Assembly: GCF_015453285.1 (NCBI RefSeq)
Contig: NZ_JADLZT010000009.1
Location: 1 to 64,000, forward strand
Reading direction: 5' to 3'
DNA from: Lysobacter niastensis
GTDB lineage: Bacteria; Pseudomonadota; Gammaproteobacteria; Xanthomonadales; Xanthomonadaceae
Length of the DNA: 64,000 bases
In this document: piece by piece, positions 24,318-34,585 of the stretch
Layout of the letters: every line of letters begins with the position of its first letter
Position numbering within the stretch: position 1 is the stretch's first letter
Made by a program: the position numbers and the translations under genes
The notes under the pieces: model-generated
What the model saw: only the letters and a program-made list of their open reading frames with translations
Told to the model about the DNA's origin: nothing
Database searches by the model: none

Positions 24318-25295
24318 TCAGAACCAGACGCGCACGCCGGCCACTACCCGGGTGTCGCGCGCGTCCTCACCTTCCTCACGACGGAAGTCCGCGGTGTCGC
24401 CGAAACTGCGCTCGTGCACGATGCCGATGTATGGCGCGAAGCGTCGCGTGACCTCGTAACGGAGCCGTAGTCCGGCTTCGACGCTCGCCAGTCCGGAACC
24501 AATCCCGCGTTGCGGGTCGTCCTTCCCGTAGAAGTCGGCTTCGATCAGCGGCTGCAGGATGAGGCGACTGGTGAGCAGCAGCTCGTATTCCGCTTCCAGA
24601 TTCAACGCCGAGTGCCCTGACTCGCCGAGATAGGCGGTTGCCTGTACCTCGAACTTGTACGGCGCGAGTCCTTGCACACCCACCGCGAGCCAGTCGCGCG
24701 ATGCGCCCGGCTTGAAGTCGTGGCGGACACCGGCGACAACATCCCACCAGGGCGACACGCTTCGCCCGTAGAAAGCCTCGAGATTCGCCGCTTCGGTGTG
24801 GCTGTCGACGCGTTCGCCTTCCGAACGCAACCACAGGCGATTGAGGTCCGAGCCAATCCAGCCCTGGGCCTCCCAGGCCTGGCCGCTGCCATGATCGGCG
24901 TCCCAGGCTTCGAGGCGGTTGAAAGCCACGTAGGTGTTGAGCTCCTTCGCGTGCTGCATGTGGTGCTGCAGCGGCGGAAAGGCAGCCGCACGGTCGGCAT
25001 CCGTGACGGGAGGTACGGGCGTCTTCGGTTCGGCCGGCGACGGCATGTCATGGCCCATCGCGGAATGGTCCATCGCGCCGTGATCCATCGAGCCATGATC
25101 GATTGGCTTGGGCGCCTCCGCGTCGTTGCTTTCCTCGGCGCCTTGCTGCTGGTGCGACGAATGCTGATCTTCCTGTTGCGCAGGAGGCTGTGTCGCACCG
25201 TGATGCGAGTGGTCCTGCGCGTGCGCGTTGCCAGTCAGCGAGAGGATGATCGCGAACGCGAGTCCGCCGAACGGAGTGGAGTGACGGCCTGTCAT
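24318..25295 (-). CDS. copB: Copper resistance outer-membrane protein CopB
   Basis: The 325-residue protein has a signal peptide, a His/Met-rich segment (about 25-95) with repeated 'DHGSMDHGAMDHSAMGHDM'-type copper ligands, and a C-terminal beta-barrel of the CopB family from 'PLQHHMQHAKELNTYVAFNRLEAW' to the final 'VRVWF'. CopB sequesters or exports copper at the outer membrane. Its ATG overlaps the copA stop by four bases (ATGA), so the two are translationally coupled. The order copL-copA-copB is the one known from Xanthomonas and Stenotrophomonas. Confidence 0.93.
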   Translation of the reverse strand: MTGRHSTPFGGLAFAIILSLTGNAHAQDHSHHGATQPPAQQEDQHSSHQQQGAEESNDAEAPKPIDHGSMDHGAMDHSAMGHDMPSPAEPKTPVPPVTDADRAAAFPPLQHHMQHAKELNTYVAFNRLEAWDADHGSGQAWEAQGWIGSDLNRLWLRSEGERVDSHTEAANLEAFYGRSVSPWWDVVAGVRHDFKPGASRDWLAVGVQGLAPYKFEVQATAYLGESGHSALNLEAEYELLLTSRLILQPLIEADFYGKDDPQRGIGSGLASVEAGLRLRYEVTRRFAPYIGIVHERSFGDTADFRREEGEDARDTRVVAGVRVWF

Positions 25296-27091
25296 TCTTC
25301 GACCCTCACTTCCCGCATCATGCCCGCTTCCATGTGGTAGAGCAGATGGCAGTGGTAAGCCCAACGTCCCAGCGCATCGGCTCGGACGCGGTAGCTGCGA
25401 CGCGTGCCAGGCGGCATGTCGACGGTGTGCTTGCGCAGGTGGAAATTGCCGTGCTCGTCCTCGAGGTCGCTCCACAGGCCATGCAGGTGGATCGGGTGCG
25501 TCATCATCGTGTCGTTGACCAGCACGATGCGCATGCGCTCGCCGTAGTTGAGACGAACCGGTTCCGCGTCCATGAACTTCTGGCCGTTGAACGACCAGGC
25601 GAACTTTTCCATGTGTCCGGTGAGGTGCAATTCGATCTCGCGGCTCGGCTCGCGGCCGTCCGGATCGTCGAACAGGCTCTTCATCGCGCTGTAGGTGAGC
25701 ACGGTGCGGCCGTTGCCCCGCAGGCCGATGCCGGGGTCGTCCAGCTTCGGGCTGACGGCGCTCGACTGCATGTCGACCAGCGGGTTGTTGGTTTCGCTGG
25801 CTGGATGGTTCGGCATCGCGCCACCGCCATGATCCATCTGGCCCATGTTGGCGCCGCACCCGCCCTCCATGCCTTTCATGCCCATGCTGGCACCGCAGCC
25901 GCCTTCCATCCCCTTCATTCCGCCGCTGCCATGGTCCATGCCGCCGTGGCCCATGTCGTCCATCGTCAGGATCGGCCGCGGATCCGGCGCGGGAAGCGGT
26001 GCTTCGAGCCCCTGGCGAACGGCCAGCGTGCCGCGGGCATGGCCGGTGCGCCCCATGTCCTGGGCGAAGATCGTGTAGGCGTCCTGGCCGCTGGGCTCGA
26101 CGATCACGTCGAAGGTTTCCGCCACTGCGATGCGGAACTCGTCCACGGTCACCGGATGGATGTATTGCCCATCGGCCGCCACCACCGTCATCTTCAGGCC
26201 GGGAATGCGCACGTCGAAATACGTCATTGCCGAGCCGTTGATGAAGCGGAGCAGGACTTTCTCGCCGCTGCGGAACAAGCCGGTCCAGTTGCCCGCGGGT
26301 GCCGTGCCATTGAGCAGGTAGGTGTAGGTGTGGGCGTTGATGTCTGAAATGTCGGTCGGCGTCATCCGCATGCGCCCCCACATGCCGCGGTCCTGCAGCG
26401 TGGCCGACAGCCCGTCGCGGTTCGCGTCGCGCACGAAATCGCCGACGGTGCGTTTGTAGAAGTTGTCGTGCTCCGACATCTTCTTCATGCGCCGGAACAG
26501 CGCCGCCGGATCCAGATCTGTCCAGTCCGACAGCAGCACGACGTGCTCGCGGTCGTAACGGTACGGAGGCGGTTGGCTCGGATCAATCACGATCGCGCCG
26601 TACAGGCCCGCCTGTTCCTGGAACATCGAATGGCTGTGGTACCAGTACGTGCCGGACTGGCGGATGTCGAAGCGGTAGGTGAAGGTCTCGCCGGGGTGGA
26701 TGCCGTCGAAACTCAGGCCCGGCACGCCGTCCATGTTGGCGGGCAGCAGGAGGCCATGCCAATGGATGGAACTTGGCAGACCCAGGCGGTTGGCCACGCG
26801 CAGCGTCACCGCGTCGCCTTCGCGCCAGCGCAGCACGGGGCCGGGAATCGATCCGTTGACGGTGATGGCGGGACGCGTGCTTCCGGTGAAATTGACCGGT
26901 GCCGCACCGATCGAAAGATCGAACTGGGTACCGGTCAGCGTCTGCGGTGAAACGGCCAGTCCGGCCGTGGCGAAAGCGGGCTGGCGCCACAGGCCGGCAC
27001 CGGCGGCAATCCCGCCGACTGCCAGGCCGGTGACGAAGCGGCGTCGCGATGGCTGGAAGCCGTTCGCTCGCCGCAGGAAATCAGAAGACAT
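25292..27091 (-). CDS. copA: Multicopper oxidase CopA
   Basis: The 599-residue periplasmic oxidase begins with a Tat signal (Arg-16 to Phe-19 'RRRF') and has all four copper motifs: 'IHWHGLLLP', 'WYHSHSM', 'HPIHLHGLW' and the C-terminal 'HCHLLYHMEAGM'. Between them is a Met/Gly/His-rich copper-loading stretch near residues 385-430 with an internal duplicated block containing cysteine. CopA oxidises Cu(I) and binds several copper ions. GGAG precedes the ATG at 27091. It is the central gene of the copper operon, after copL and before copB. Confidence 0.95.
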   Translation of the reverse strand: MSSDFLRRANGFQPSRRRFVTGLAVGGIAAGAGLWRQPAFATAGLAVSPQTLTGTQFDLSIGAAPVNFTGSTRPAITVNGSIPGPVLRWREGDAVTLRVANRLGLPSSIHWHGLLLPANMDGVPGLSFDGIHPGETFTYRFDIRQSGTYWYHSHSMFQEQAGLYGAIVIDPSQPPPYRYDREHVVLLSDWTDLDPAALFRRMKKMSEHDNFYKRTVGDFVRDANRDGLSATLQDRGMWGRMRMTPTDISDINAHTYTYLLNGTAPAGNWTGLFRSGEKVLLRFINGSAMTYFDVRIPGLKMTVVAADGQYIHPVTVDEFRIAVAETFDVIVEPSGQDAYTIFAQDMGRTGHARGTLAVRQGLEAPLPAPDPRPILTMDDMGHGGMDHGSGGMKGMEGGCGASMGMKGMEGGCGANMGQMDHGGGAMPNHPASETNNPLVDMQSSAVSPKLDDPGIGLRGNGRTVLTYSAMKSLFDDPDGREPSREIELHLTGHMEKFAWSFNGQKFMDAEPVRLNYGERMRIVLVNDTMMTHPIHLHGLWSDLEDEHGNFHLRKHTVDMPPGTRRSYRVRADALGRWAYHCHLLYHMEAGMMREVRVEE

Positions 27092-27181
27092 GCATGACTC
27101 CGTAGTGCGCGAATAAGCACGGAGAACGGTGCCGGGCGGCAGCCGATGCTCCTCGGATGAAGCGTCGCCTGGGCGACGGGA

Positions 27182-27601
27182 TCAACCGATCGGAGGCCTG
27201 ATCAGGTCCGCCAGCGCGGGCGCCGAATGTCCGGCGGCGACGCGGCTTGCCTGCACGGCATGCAGTTCGACAGAAACGTCGGCCAAGGCCTCCGGCATCG
27301 CCAGCGAGGCGTGCTGCAGGCAATCGCAGGCACACAGCGAAGCCTCGCAACAGTCGGGGCCACCATGCTTGGCGGGTGCGGCATGCGGAGAGGCCTCCTG
27401 CGCCACATGCATGGACGCAAGGCCACCTTGCTCCATGGAATGGCATGGCGGTGCAGCCGGGTGCGCGGCCGCGCTGGCCGCTTGCACGGCCGTGGCCATA
27501 TGCGATACCTGCATTTCCGTGGACGCAAACGCGTAACCCCAGCCATTGAGCATCAGGCTGAAGCACAGCAGCAATCGCAGCAGGAAGGCGGGAAAGCGCA
27601 T
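27182..27601 (-). CDS. copL: CopL-family copper-responsive regulator
   Basis: The 139-residue protein has an N-terminal hydrophobic segment ('LLLRLLLCFSLMLNGWGYAFA', about 5-27, read as signal or anchor), an Ala/His-rich linker and a Cys-rich core 'CCEASLCACDCLQH' with further 'CHSMEQ'. This matches the CopL family, which precedes copA in xanthomonads and is needed for copper induction. A GTG codon three bases upstream is an alternative start. The copper-responsive action of CopL is family knowledge; a leader-peptide mode has also been proposed for related genes. Confidence 0.87.
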   Translation of the reverse strand: MRFPAFLLRLLLCFSLMLNGWGYAFASTEMQVSHMATAVQAASAAAHPAAPPCHSMEQGGLASMHVAQEASPHAAPAKHGGPDCCEASLCACDCLQHASLAMPEALADVSVELHAVQASRVAAGHSAPALADLIRPPIG

Positions 27602-27657
27602 CACGCTACTTTACCGCGCCCTCGTGCAGGCACGCGAGGCGTGCCGTGAACCCCGGT

Positions 27658-28068
27658 TCATCCGGCCAGCGAGGACGCGATGCGGATCTCGCCGGTAAGC
27701 GCCTTGTGCATCGGGCAGGCATTGGCGATCTGCAGCAGCCGCTGGCGCTGGGTGTCGTCAAGTTCACCGCGCAGGTGGATCTGGCGGGTGATGTCGGTAC
27801 CCCCGTTCACGGGCTCGCCCTCGGGGTTGAAGCGAAGCTCGACCTCGACACCGGTCAGCGGCCAGTGCTTGCGTGCGGCGTACATCTGCAGCGTGATGAC
27901 GGTGCACGCGCCCAGGCTCGACAGCAACAGTTGTGAGGGGGTGGGGCCGGTATCGCCGCCACCCAGTTCGGCGGGTTCGTCCGCAGGCCACCGGTGACCA
28001 TGGTCGTCAGTAAGGGCAACGGAGTAGGGAGCAGTGCCGCTGATGGCGCGGACAGTGGGGATGTCCAT
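27658..28068 (-). CDS. OsmC-family protein
   Basis: The 136-residue protein has the OsmC/Ohr outline: '[29 protein letters not shown]' places the first redox Cys (about 59) on the conserved helix, and '[11 protein letters not shown]' supplies the second (about 119). It is therefore probably a cytoplasmic peroxidase or thiol-dependent hydroperoxide reductase. The ATG at 28068 begins the folded domain. It lies 56 bases upstream of copL on the same strand and diverges from the histidine kinase. A second OsmC-type gene is at 56818. Confidence 0.86.
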   Translation of the reverse strand: MDIPTVRAISGTAPYSVALTDDHGHRWPADEPAELGGGDTGPTPSQLLLSSLGACTVITLQMYAARKHWPLTGVEVELRFNPEGEPVNGGTDITRQIHLRGELDDTQRQRLLQIANACPMHKALTGEIRIASSLAG

Positions 28069-28242
28069 CGGGTTCCTTGTAGCTCGGAAGAGCCGCCAGT
28101 GTAAGGGTCGCGGCTCGCTGCCCGCAGGGCAGGGAGGGCCAGGGTATGCGGCCAGCCGTGCAGATCTTCCGACGAGCCGTTGCGGGCCTGGACAGGCGTT
28201 GGCGTAGCATCCCGGTATCTGCGTCGTTCCGACTGACTGCCC

Positions 28243-29328
28243 ATGGCCATTGCCGCATCGCATCCGCTGGACCTGCCGCGCCAGCACCTGTTCTGGGTGC
28301 TGCATCTGAGCGGCTGGATGGCCTATTTCGGGCTGGGCTACCTGTCGGCGATGGCACACGGCAAGCCATCGGGCTACTGGATAGTTCCACTCACCGCGGC
28401 CTGCACCGGTGCCGTGGTAACGCTCGGGCTGCGCTTCCTGCTCCGCGCCTGCTGGGGCCTGACGCCGAAGAAGTTGATGGCGGTCATGGTGCTGCCGATC
28501 CTGGCCAGTTCGGCGCTGATGGACCTGACCACGCGTGCCGTGCTGATCGAGTTCTGCGACACCTGCGTGCCGGGCAACCGGGCCGCGTTCGTGGCTTACG
28601 CTTTGAGCTACATCTACGTGGTGTTGGCCTGGGTCGGTCTGTACCTGGGCATCAAGTATTACCGGCAGTTCCAGGACGAAACCCGACGGGCGCTCGCGGC
28701 CCGCACGATGGCGCACCAGGCGCAGCTGAAGATGCTGCGCTACCAGCTGAATCCGCATTTCCTGTTCAACACCCTCAATGCCATTTCGACGCTGATCCTC
28801 GATCGCGACAACGCCACCGCCAACCGCATGGTGCAGGGGCTGTCGGCATTCCTTCGGCATTCGCTCGACAACGATCCGATGCAGCGCGTCACCCTTCGCC
28901 AGGAGTTGGACGCGCTGACGCTCTATCTCGACATCGAGAAGATTCGCTTCGCCGAGCGCCTGCGCATCGAGACCAGCATCGACGAGGACTGCTGGCGTGC
29001 GCTGCTGCCGAGCCTGCTGCTGCAGCCGCTGGTGGAGAATGCGATCAAGTACGCCGTCGCCAAGCAGGTGGCCGGCGGCCTGCTGCGCATCGAAGCGCAG
29101 CGGGAAGGCGGTCAGCTGGTACTGCGCGTGATCGACGACGGTCCGGGTTGCCAGTGCCTGGAAGGCGACCAGATGCCCGCCGGCAAGGGCGTGGGCCTGC
29201 GCAACACGCGCGAGCGCCTGCATGTGCTGTATGGCGAGGCCAGCGGGTTCTCGGTGCGCAATCGCGAGCGAGGCATCGCGGTCACGCTGCGGCTGCCGTT
29301 CGAAACCTCGCAGACCGTCGGAGAATGA
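28243..29328 (+). CDS. LytS/YehU-type sensor histidine kinase
   Basis: The 361-residue kinase has four or five hydrophobic helices in the first 145 residues, then a His_kinase/PF06580 core: '[21 protein letters not shown]' with the phosphoacceptor His near 171, '[10 protein letters not shown]' (N box) and 'DDGPG', '[11 protein letters not shown]' (G boxes). It is a membrane sensor that phosphorylates the adjacent LytTR regulator. The stop overlaps the regulator start (ATGA). The ribosome site is weak. Signal unknown. Confidence 0.9.
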   Translation: MAIAASHPLDLPRQHLFWVLHLSGWMAYFGLGYLSAMAHGKPSGYWIVPLTAACTGAVVTLGLRFLLRACWGLTPKKLMAVMVLPILASSALMDLTTRAVLIEFCDTCVPGNRAAFVAYALSYIYVVLAWVGLYLGIKYYRQFQDETRRALAARTMAHQAQLKMLRYQLNPHFLFNTLNAISTLILDRDNATANRMVQGLSAFLRHSLDNDPMQRVTLRQELDALTLYLDIEKIRFAERLRIETSIDEDCWRALLPSLLLQPLVENAIKYAVAKQVAGGLLRIEAQREGGQLVLRVIDDGPGCQCLEGDQMPAGKGVGLRNTRERLHVLYGEASGFSVRNRERGIAVTLRLPFETSQTVGE

Positions 29329-30185
29329 CCATGGACAAGGCGGTGACGGGCGAAACGGGACATGCCATTCGCTCCGGAGTCGTACGGCTGCGCGCGTTGG
29401 TGGTCGACGACGAGCCGCTGGCGCGGCGAGGCCTGGAGATCCGCCTGGGTGAACATCCGGACATCGAGATCGTCGGCCAGTATGGCGATGGCGCATCGGC
29501 CATCGCGGGCCTGCGCGAACACCGCCCGGACCTGATGTTCCTCGACGTGCAGATGCCAGGCATGGATGGGTTCGAGACACTGCGCCACATCCCTGCCGAC
29601 GAGATGCCACTGGTCGTGTTTGTCACCGCATACGACCATTACGCGATCCGCGCGTTCGAGGCATCGGCGACCGACTACCTGCTCAAGCCAGTCGACGAGA
29701 CCCGGCTGCACCAGGCGCTCGCCCGCGTGCGCCTGGCCCATTCGCAGCGTGAGGCCAGCGGGCATTGCGCGCATCTGCTCGGCCTCCTCGGCGAATTGAG
29801 CGGGAAGCCCTTGCTCGAACTGGACGAGGCACTGCGCCCAGATGCCATCGAACAACTGCGCCGTGACGAGAAGCTCGCCGTGCGCGATGGTGGGCGCACG
29901 GTGCGCGTGGATCTGGCCAGCATCCGCTGGATCGACGCGGCGGGCGACTACATGTGCATCCACACCGACCAGGAAACGCTGGTGCTGCGCGCCACCATGC
30001 GCGACCTGGAGAAACAACTCGACCCGCAACGCTTTCCGCGTATCCACCGCTCCACGATCGTGAATGCGCGTCGCGTGGTGGAACTGCGTCCGCACACCAA
30101 TGGTGAGGGCTACCTGCGGCTCGACTGCGGGCAGGAGCTCAAGCTCTCGCGCAGCCATCGCGACAAACTGGCGTTGATGCTGTAG
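29325..30185 (+). CDS. LytTR-type response regulator
   Basis: The 286-residue regulator has a receiver domain (about 22-140) with acidic '[11 protein letters not shown]', phosphoacceptor Asp in '[14 protein letters not shown]' near 74 and the conserved Lys of 'YLLKPVDE', and a C-terminal LytTR DNA-binding domain ('[15 protein letters not shown] ... [13 protein letters not shown]'). The start at 29325 overlaps the kinase stop. The pair could control the RND pump that begins 144 bases later; that is inferred from position. Confidence 0.9.
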   Translation: MTMDKAVTGETGHAIRSGVVRLRALVVDDEPLARRGLEIRLGEHPDIEIVGQYGDGASAIAGLREHRPDLMFLDVQMPGMDGFETLRHIPADEMPLVVFVTAYDHYAIRAFEASATDYLLKPVDETRLHQALARVRLAHSQREASGHCAHLLGLLGELSGKPLLELDEALRPDAIEQLRRDEKLAVRDGGRTVRVDLASIRWIDAAGDYMCIHTDQETLVLRATMRDLEKQLDPQRFPRIHRSTIVNARRVVELRPHTNGEGYLRLDCGQELKLSRSHRDKLALML

Positions 30186-30329
30186 CCGCGTGATCGCGGC
30201 GTGACGACAACGGTTCGTCGCGCTGCCTGCACCATTGGCCGCAACCCGGCCGGCGAGGTGACTTCCGGGCCATATCGGTGATCGCCGCCAGGCGCATCGT
30301 GCGCTCCGCCCCCAAGCGCGGAACGCCCA

Positions 30330-33300
30330 ATGAAGCTCACCGAAGCCTCGCTTCGCAACCCTGCCGCCATCGCCGTGGTCGTGGCCATGGCCTGTGCGTT
30401 TGGCCTGATGAGCCTGCTCAAGCTGCCATTGCAGCTGTTCCCCGACATTGAGCGGCCGCAGATGTCGATCCAGACCGGATGGCGCGCCGCATCGCCGCAG
30501 GAAATGGAGTCGGAGATCGTCGAACCCATCGAGGCGGTGATGCAGGGCCTGCCAGGCCTGGAGGAGATCGCTTCCAACGTCAACGCCGGCAACAGCTGGA
30601 TCAACCTGACGTTCGCCGTCGGCAGCGACATGGACGCGATGCTGGTCGAAGTGCTGTCGCGCATGAACCGCCTGCAGCCATTGCCCCGCGATGCCACACC
30701 ACCCGTGGTGCAGGCAGGTGCCGACAATGCCAACAACTCGCTGACCTATTTCTTCGTGCAGAAACTGCCCGGCACGCGCGGCGACATCCTCGACTACCGG
30801 CAGATGATCGAGGACCGCATCGTGCCGCGCCTTTCGGCGGTGGACGGCGTCGCCGGCGTGGAAGTCAACGGAGGCGCGCCGGAAGAACTGACCATCACGC
30901 TGAACCTGGAACGCGCGGCCGCGCTCGGAATCCAGATTCCGGACGTGGCGGCGGTGGCTGCGCGCGCGACCGACGTGTCTGGCGGCGTGGTCGAAACCGG
31001 CCGTCGCGAATACGTGCTGCGCTTCGCCGGACGTTATTCCCCCGAGGCGCTTGGCAACCTGATCCTGGCCTGGCGCGACGGCCGCCCGGTGCGTCTGGGC
31101 GATGTCGCGACAGTGGAAGTGAAACGGCCCGAGCAGCGATTCTTCGCCTACCAGAACGGCAACCCTGCCATCGGCCTGCGCATCCTGCGCGAGAGCGGCG
31201 CCAACGTGCTGGACACGCTGGAGGAAGTGAAGCAGGTCGTCGCCGACGTGCGCGAGAAGGAGCTGCGTCCGCGCGGTCTCGACATCGCGCAGAGCTTCGA
31301 CGCCTCGGTGTTCATCAATCGCGCCATCGGCCTGCTGTCGGGCAGCCTGTTCGCCGGCGTGTTGCTGGCGGTGGGTTGCCTGTGGTGGTTCCTGCGCGAC
31401 GTGCGGGCGACCGCGCTGATCGCCTGTGCAATCCCGATCTCGCTGCTCGCCACATTCATCGTGCTGCAGCTGACGGGCCGCAGCCTCAACGTCATTTCGC
31501 TGGCAGGCCTGGCCTTCGCGGTCGGCATGGTGATGGACGCCGCCGTCGTGGTGGCCGAGAACATCGTGCGGCTGCGGGAAGAGGGCATGCCGGCACACCA
31601 GGCGGCGCTGGAAGGCACGCGCCAGGTGGGCGGTGCGCTTGTCGCTTCGACGATCACGACCGTGGCGGTGTTCCTGCCGGTGATCTTCATGGACGACGTC
31701 GAAGGACAGCTGTTCGCCGACCTCGCACTGACCATTTCGATCGCGGTCGGCATCTCGTTGCTGGTGGCCGTGACCGTGCTTCCAGCCGCCGCCGGCAGCT
31801 GGCTGCGTGGTCGCCGGGATTCTCAGGAGAAGCACCGGTACTGGTCGCACATCAGCGACTGGGCGCTGCGCACGACGACGGGACGCAAGCGCCAGTGGGC
31901 GTGGGTGATGGCGCTGGTCGTCGCACCGGCGCTGCTGGCGCTGCTGCTGATGCCCAAGATCGACTACCTGCCGCCCGTGAAGCGCGCCGCAGTCGATGCC
32001 GTCTTCAACTTTCCGCCGGGCATGAGCCCGGAGCGCGTCAACCACGAGATCGTGCCGACGATCCTGCAGCGCATGCGCCCCTACATGGACGGCGAGAAGG
32101 CGCCGCAGCTGAGCAACTGGTACGTCAACATCTGGCCGGGCGGCGGCACGATCGGTGCGCGCGTGGTGAACCCCGATGACATCGGTGAACTCGAGCGCAT
32201 CGTTCGCGACGAGATCGTCGTGGGATTCCCGGACACCCGGGCGTTCGCCAGCGAAGGCGAGCTGTTCGGAAGCTTCGGCGGATCCGCCCGCGCCATCGCC
32301 ATCCACCTGCAGCACTCCGACGGCGAGGCATTGGCACGCGCCGCCGAAGCCGGACGCAAACTGCTGGCCGAGCGCTTCCCCGGCGCAAACGTGCAGGCCT
32401 GGCCCAATACCGATGCGGGGACGCCGGAACTGCGCGTCAATCCCGATGATCGCCGCCTCGCCGAAGTCGGCTGGCGCCGTCCTGATCTCGGCACCGTGGT
32501 GCGCACGCTTGGCGACGGCCAATGGCTGGGCGAGCACTTCGATGGCGATCGCCGTCTCGCGATCATCCTGCGCAGCAATCGCGAGGACGGATTCGAACGT
32601 CTTGGCGCCGCGCCGCTGGCCACGCCTCAGGGCGGCGTGCTGAGCCTGGGAGAACTGGCGCAGGTGGACACCGTGCTCGCCCCGAACCAGTTGCGTCGCA
32701 TCGACCGGCGCCGCACCGTGACGCTGACCGTCGATCCACCCGCTGCCATGTCGCTGGAAGAAGCGCTGGGCATCGTCGATAACGATGTGGTGCCCGCCCT
32801 GCGCCAGGGGCTTCCGGCCGATGCCGATGTGCGTGTCTCCGGCAGTGCCGACCGGCTGGGCGAAGTCGTCGGCAGCATGGGGCTGAATTTCGCGATGGCG
32901 CTGGTCGTGCTGTTCATGCTGATGGCGGCGATGTTCCGCTCGCTGCGCGACAGTGCCTTCGTCATGGCGTCGCTGCCGATGGCAGTGCTCGGTGGCGTGT
33001 TGGGCCTGCGAGCGCTCGATCTGGCGGTCGGGCAGACGCTCGACCTGTTGTCGATGATCGGTTTCATCATGCTTCTTGGCATGGTGATCAACAACGCCAT
33101 CCTGCTGGTCGCGCAGACGCGCGAAGTGCAGGCCGCGGGCGCCAGCCTCGACGATGCGTTGAAGCAGGCGCTCGACCAGCGGCTGCGTCCCATCCTGATC
33201 GCGGCGCTGACAGGCGTGCTCGGCGCGCTGCCGATGGCAATCAACCCCGGTCCCGGCGCGGTGATCTACCGCGGTCTGGCAGCCGTGTCGGTGGGTGGCG

Positions 33301-33446
33301 TCGCGCTCAGCCTGCTGTTCACCGTGGTGCTGGTCCCGGCGCTGTTGCGCCTGGCCGAGTCGCGCCGCCGCGCAGCGCCTGCTGCCGAAGCGCCTGCTGC
33401 TGAAGTGGATCCCGCGACTCCACTCGTTGCCGCCATTTCTTCCTGA
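30330..33446 (+). CDS. RND-family efflux permease
   Basis: The 1038-residue protein has the full RND layout: TM1 near residue 12-30, a large periplasmic loop, a second TM block (about 335-500) with 'GLAFAVGMVMDAAVVVAENIVRLREEG', a second loop and a final TM block (about 850-1020) with 'GMVINNAILLVAQTREV'. The conserved proton-relay aspartates in TM4 appear as Met-Asp rather than Asp-Asp, closer to the FUSC/CzcA-divergent members. It is an inner-membrane proton-driven exporter. The adaptor gene follows 25 bases later; no outer-membrane factor is in the operon, so a shared TolC-like channel is expected. Substrate unknown. Confidence 0.92.
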   Translation: MKLTEASLRNPAAIAVVVAMACAFGLMSLLKLPLQLFPDIERPQMSIQTGWRAASPQEMESEIVEPIEAVMQGLPGLEEIASNVNAGNSWINLTFAVGSDMDAMLVEVLSRMNRLQPLPRDATPPVVQAGADNANNSLTYFFVQKLPGTRGDILDYRQMIEDRIVPRLSAVDGVAGVEVNGGAPEELTITLNLERAAALGIQIPDVAAVAARATDVSGGVVETGRREYVLRFAGRYSPEALGNLILAWRDGRPVRLGDVATVEVKRPEQRFFAYQNGNPAIGLRILRESGANVLDTLEEVKQVVADVREKELRPRGLDIAQSFDASVFINRAIGLLSGSLFAGVLLAVGCLWWFLRDVRATALIACAIPISLLATFIVLQLTGRSLNVISLAGLAFAVGMVMDAAVVVAENIVRLREEGMPAHQAALEGTRQVGGALVASTITTVAVFLPVIFMDDVEGQLFADLALTISIAVGISLLVAVTVLPAAAGSWLRGRRDSQEKHRYWSHISDWALRTTTGRKRQWAWVMALVVAPALLALLLMPKIDYLPPVKRAAVDAVFNFPPGMSPERVNHEIVPTILQRMRPYMDGEKAPQLSNWYVNIWPGGGTIGARVVNPDDIGELERIVRDEIVVGFPDTRAFASEGELFGSFGGSARAIAIHLQHSDGEALARAAEAGRKLLAERFPGANVQAWPNTDAGTPELRVNPDDRRLAEVGWRRPDLGTVVRTLGDGQWLGEHFDGDRRLAIILRSNREDGFERLGAAPLATPQGGVLSLGELAQVDTVLAPNQLRRIDRRRTVTLTVDPPAAMSLEEALGIVDNDVVPALRQGLPADADVRVSGSADRLGEVVGSMGLNFAMALVVLFMLMAAMFRSLRDSAFVMASLPMAVLGGVLGLRALDLAVGQTLDLLSMIGFIMLLGMVINNAILLVAQTREVQAAGASLDDALKQALDQRLRPILIAALTGVLGALPMAINPGPGAVIYRGLAAVSVGGVALSLLFTVVLVPALLRLAESRRRAAPAAEAPAAEVDPATPLVAAISS

Positions 33447-33471
33447 TTCGTTCCTCCCCCCGGAGATAGCC

Positions 33472-34569
33472 ATGCGCACCTTGCACAAGACCCTGCTGGC
33501 GACGGCCTTGGCCGTCATCGCTGCCGTACCCTTCATCGATCTCGATGCCGATGCCAGTGCGCCGGACAAGCCCGAGATGCCGCCGGCCGTGGTCAGCGTC
33601 GCGCAGGCGGTTCGCACCGAACTTGCACCGCGGCACTGGGCGCCGGGCAGCGTGATCAGCCGCCAGGACGCGCACGTGGCGAGCGAGCAGGGCGGTCGCG
33701 TGGTTCGCGTGGCTGAGGTGGGGCAGAAGGTGAGGGCAGGCGACGCGTTGGCCGTGCTGGACGACACCACGTTGCGGCTGCGCGAGCAGGAAGCGCAGGC
33801 GGACATCGGCCGAATCCAGGCGCAGTTGGAACTGGCGACGCGCCAGGAGCAGCGCTACGCACAACTTGCCGCGCAGCAGAACATCGCCCGCGCCCAGTAC
33901 GAGCAGCTGCGTGCCGACCGCGACACGCTGGTGCAGGATCGTGCACGCGCGCAGGCGCTGTTGGCCCAGACGCGGCATCAGCGCTCGCAGATGACGGTGC
34001 GTGCGCCGTTCGATGGCGTCGTGGCCGAGCGCGAAGTGCAACTGGGTGAATACCTCACCGTCGGCGATCCCGTCGCGCGTGTGGTCGATACCGCCTCGCA
34101 GGAGGTGCGTGTGCGCGCACCGGTGGATCTCGGGCGTCACCTCGCCGTGGGCACGCCGGTCGTGGTCCGCACCGGTGGCAGCGAGCAGCCGCATCCGGTC
34201 AGTGCCCTGGTGCCGGTTGGCGACGAAGCCTCGCGTCAGCTGGAACTCCGGATTGCCATGTCCGCCAACGAGCTTCCGGTCGGCAGCGCAGTGGACGTGG
34301 GCATGCCGAGCGGGGCGGCGCGCAACGTGGTCGCGGTACCGCGCGACGCGGTGGTGATTCGTCCGGAAGGCGATTTCGTTTGGCGTGTCGACGGCCAGGG
34401 CAGGGCAGAGCGGCTGGCCGTCGACACGGGGGCCGAGGTCGGCGAACTGGTCGAAGTCACCGGCGGCGTGCGTGCCGGTGATCGTCTGATCGTGCGCGGC
34501 GGTGAACGCGTCGAAGCAGGGCAGCCCGTCGTCGTGCAGGACCCTGCGCGCGCGACCGCTGCGCGGTGA
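33472..34569 (+). CDS. RND periplasmic adaptor (membrane fusion protein)
   Basis: The 365-residue protein has an N-terminal signal or anchor (about 1-22), the first half of the lipoyl domain near 'VASEQGGRVVRVAEVGQKVRAGDALAVLDD', a coiled-coil helical hairpin (about 100-170) and the returning lipoyl half 'VRAPFDGVVAEREVQLGEYL', then a beta-barrel and membrane-proximal domain. This is the HlyD/AcrA family that joins the pump to an outer-membrane channel. GGAGATAGCC precedes the ATG. It is second in the operon, after its pump gene. Confidence 0.91.
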   Translation: MRTLHKTLLATALAVIAAVPFIDLDADASAPDKPEMPPAVVSVAQAVRTELAPRHWAPGSVISRQDAHVASEQGGRVVRVAEVGQKVRAGDALAVLDDTTLRLREQEAQADIGRIQAQLELATRQEQRYAQLAAQQNIARAQYEQLRADRDTLVQDRARAQALLAQTRHQRSQMTVRAPFDGVVAEREVQLGEYLTVGDPVARVVDTASQEVRVRAPVDLGRHLAVGTPVVVRTGGSEQPHPVSALVPVGDEASRQLELRIAMSANELPVGSAVDVGMPSGAARNVVAVPRDAVVIRPEGDFVWRVDGQGRAERLAVDTGAEVGELVEVTGGVRAGDRLIVRGGERVEAGQPVVVQDPARATAAR

Positions 34570-34585
34570 GTCAAGGAGTCCCGGT

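Noticed and set aside
24318-26381. A 687-codon frame that appears to extend copB upstream across copA
   Set aside because: The real copB begins at 25295, at its own signal peptide, with an ATGA junction to copA. The upstream part is copA read in another frame.
29112-33806. A very long minus-strand open frame (over 1500 codons) opposite the RND pump genes
   Set aside because: It is an antisense shadow of the high-GC two-component and RND genes; composition is low-complexity His/Gln/Arg-rich, with no domains, and the plus-strand genes have full family matches.
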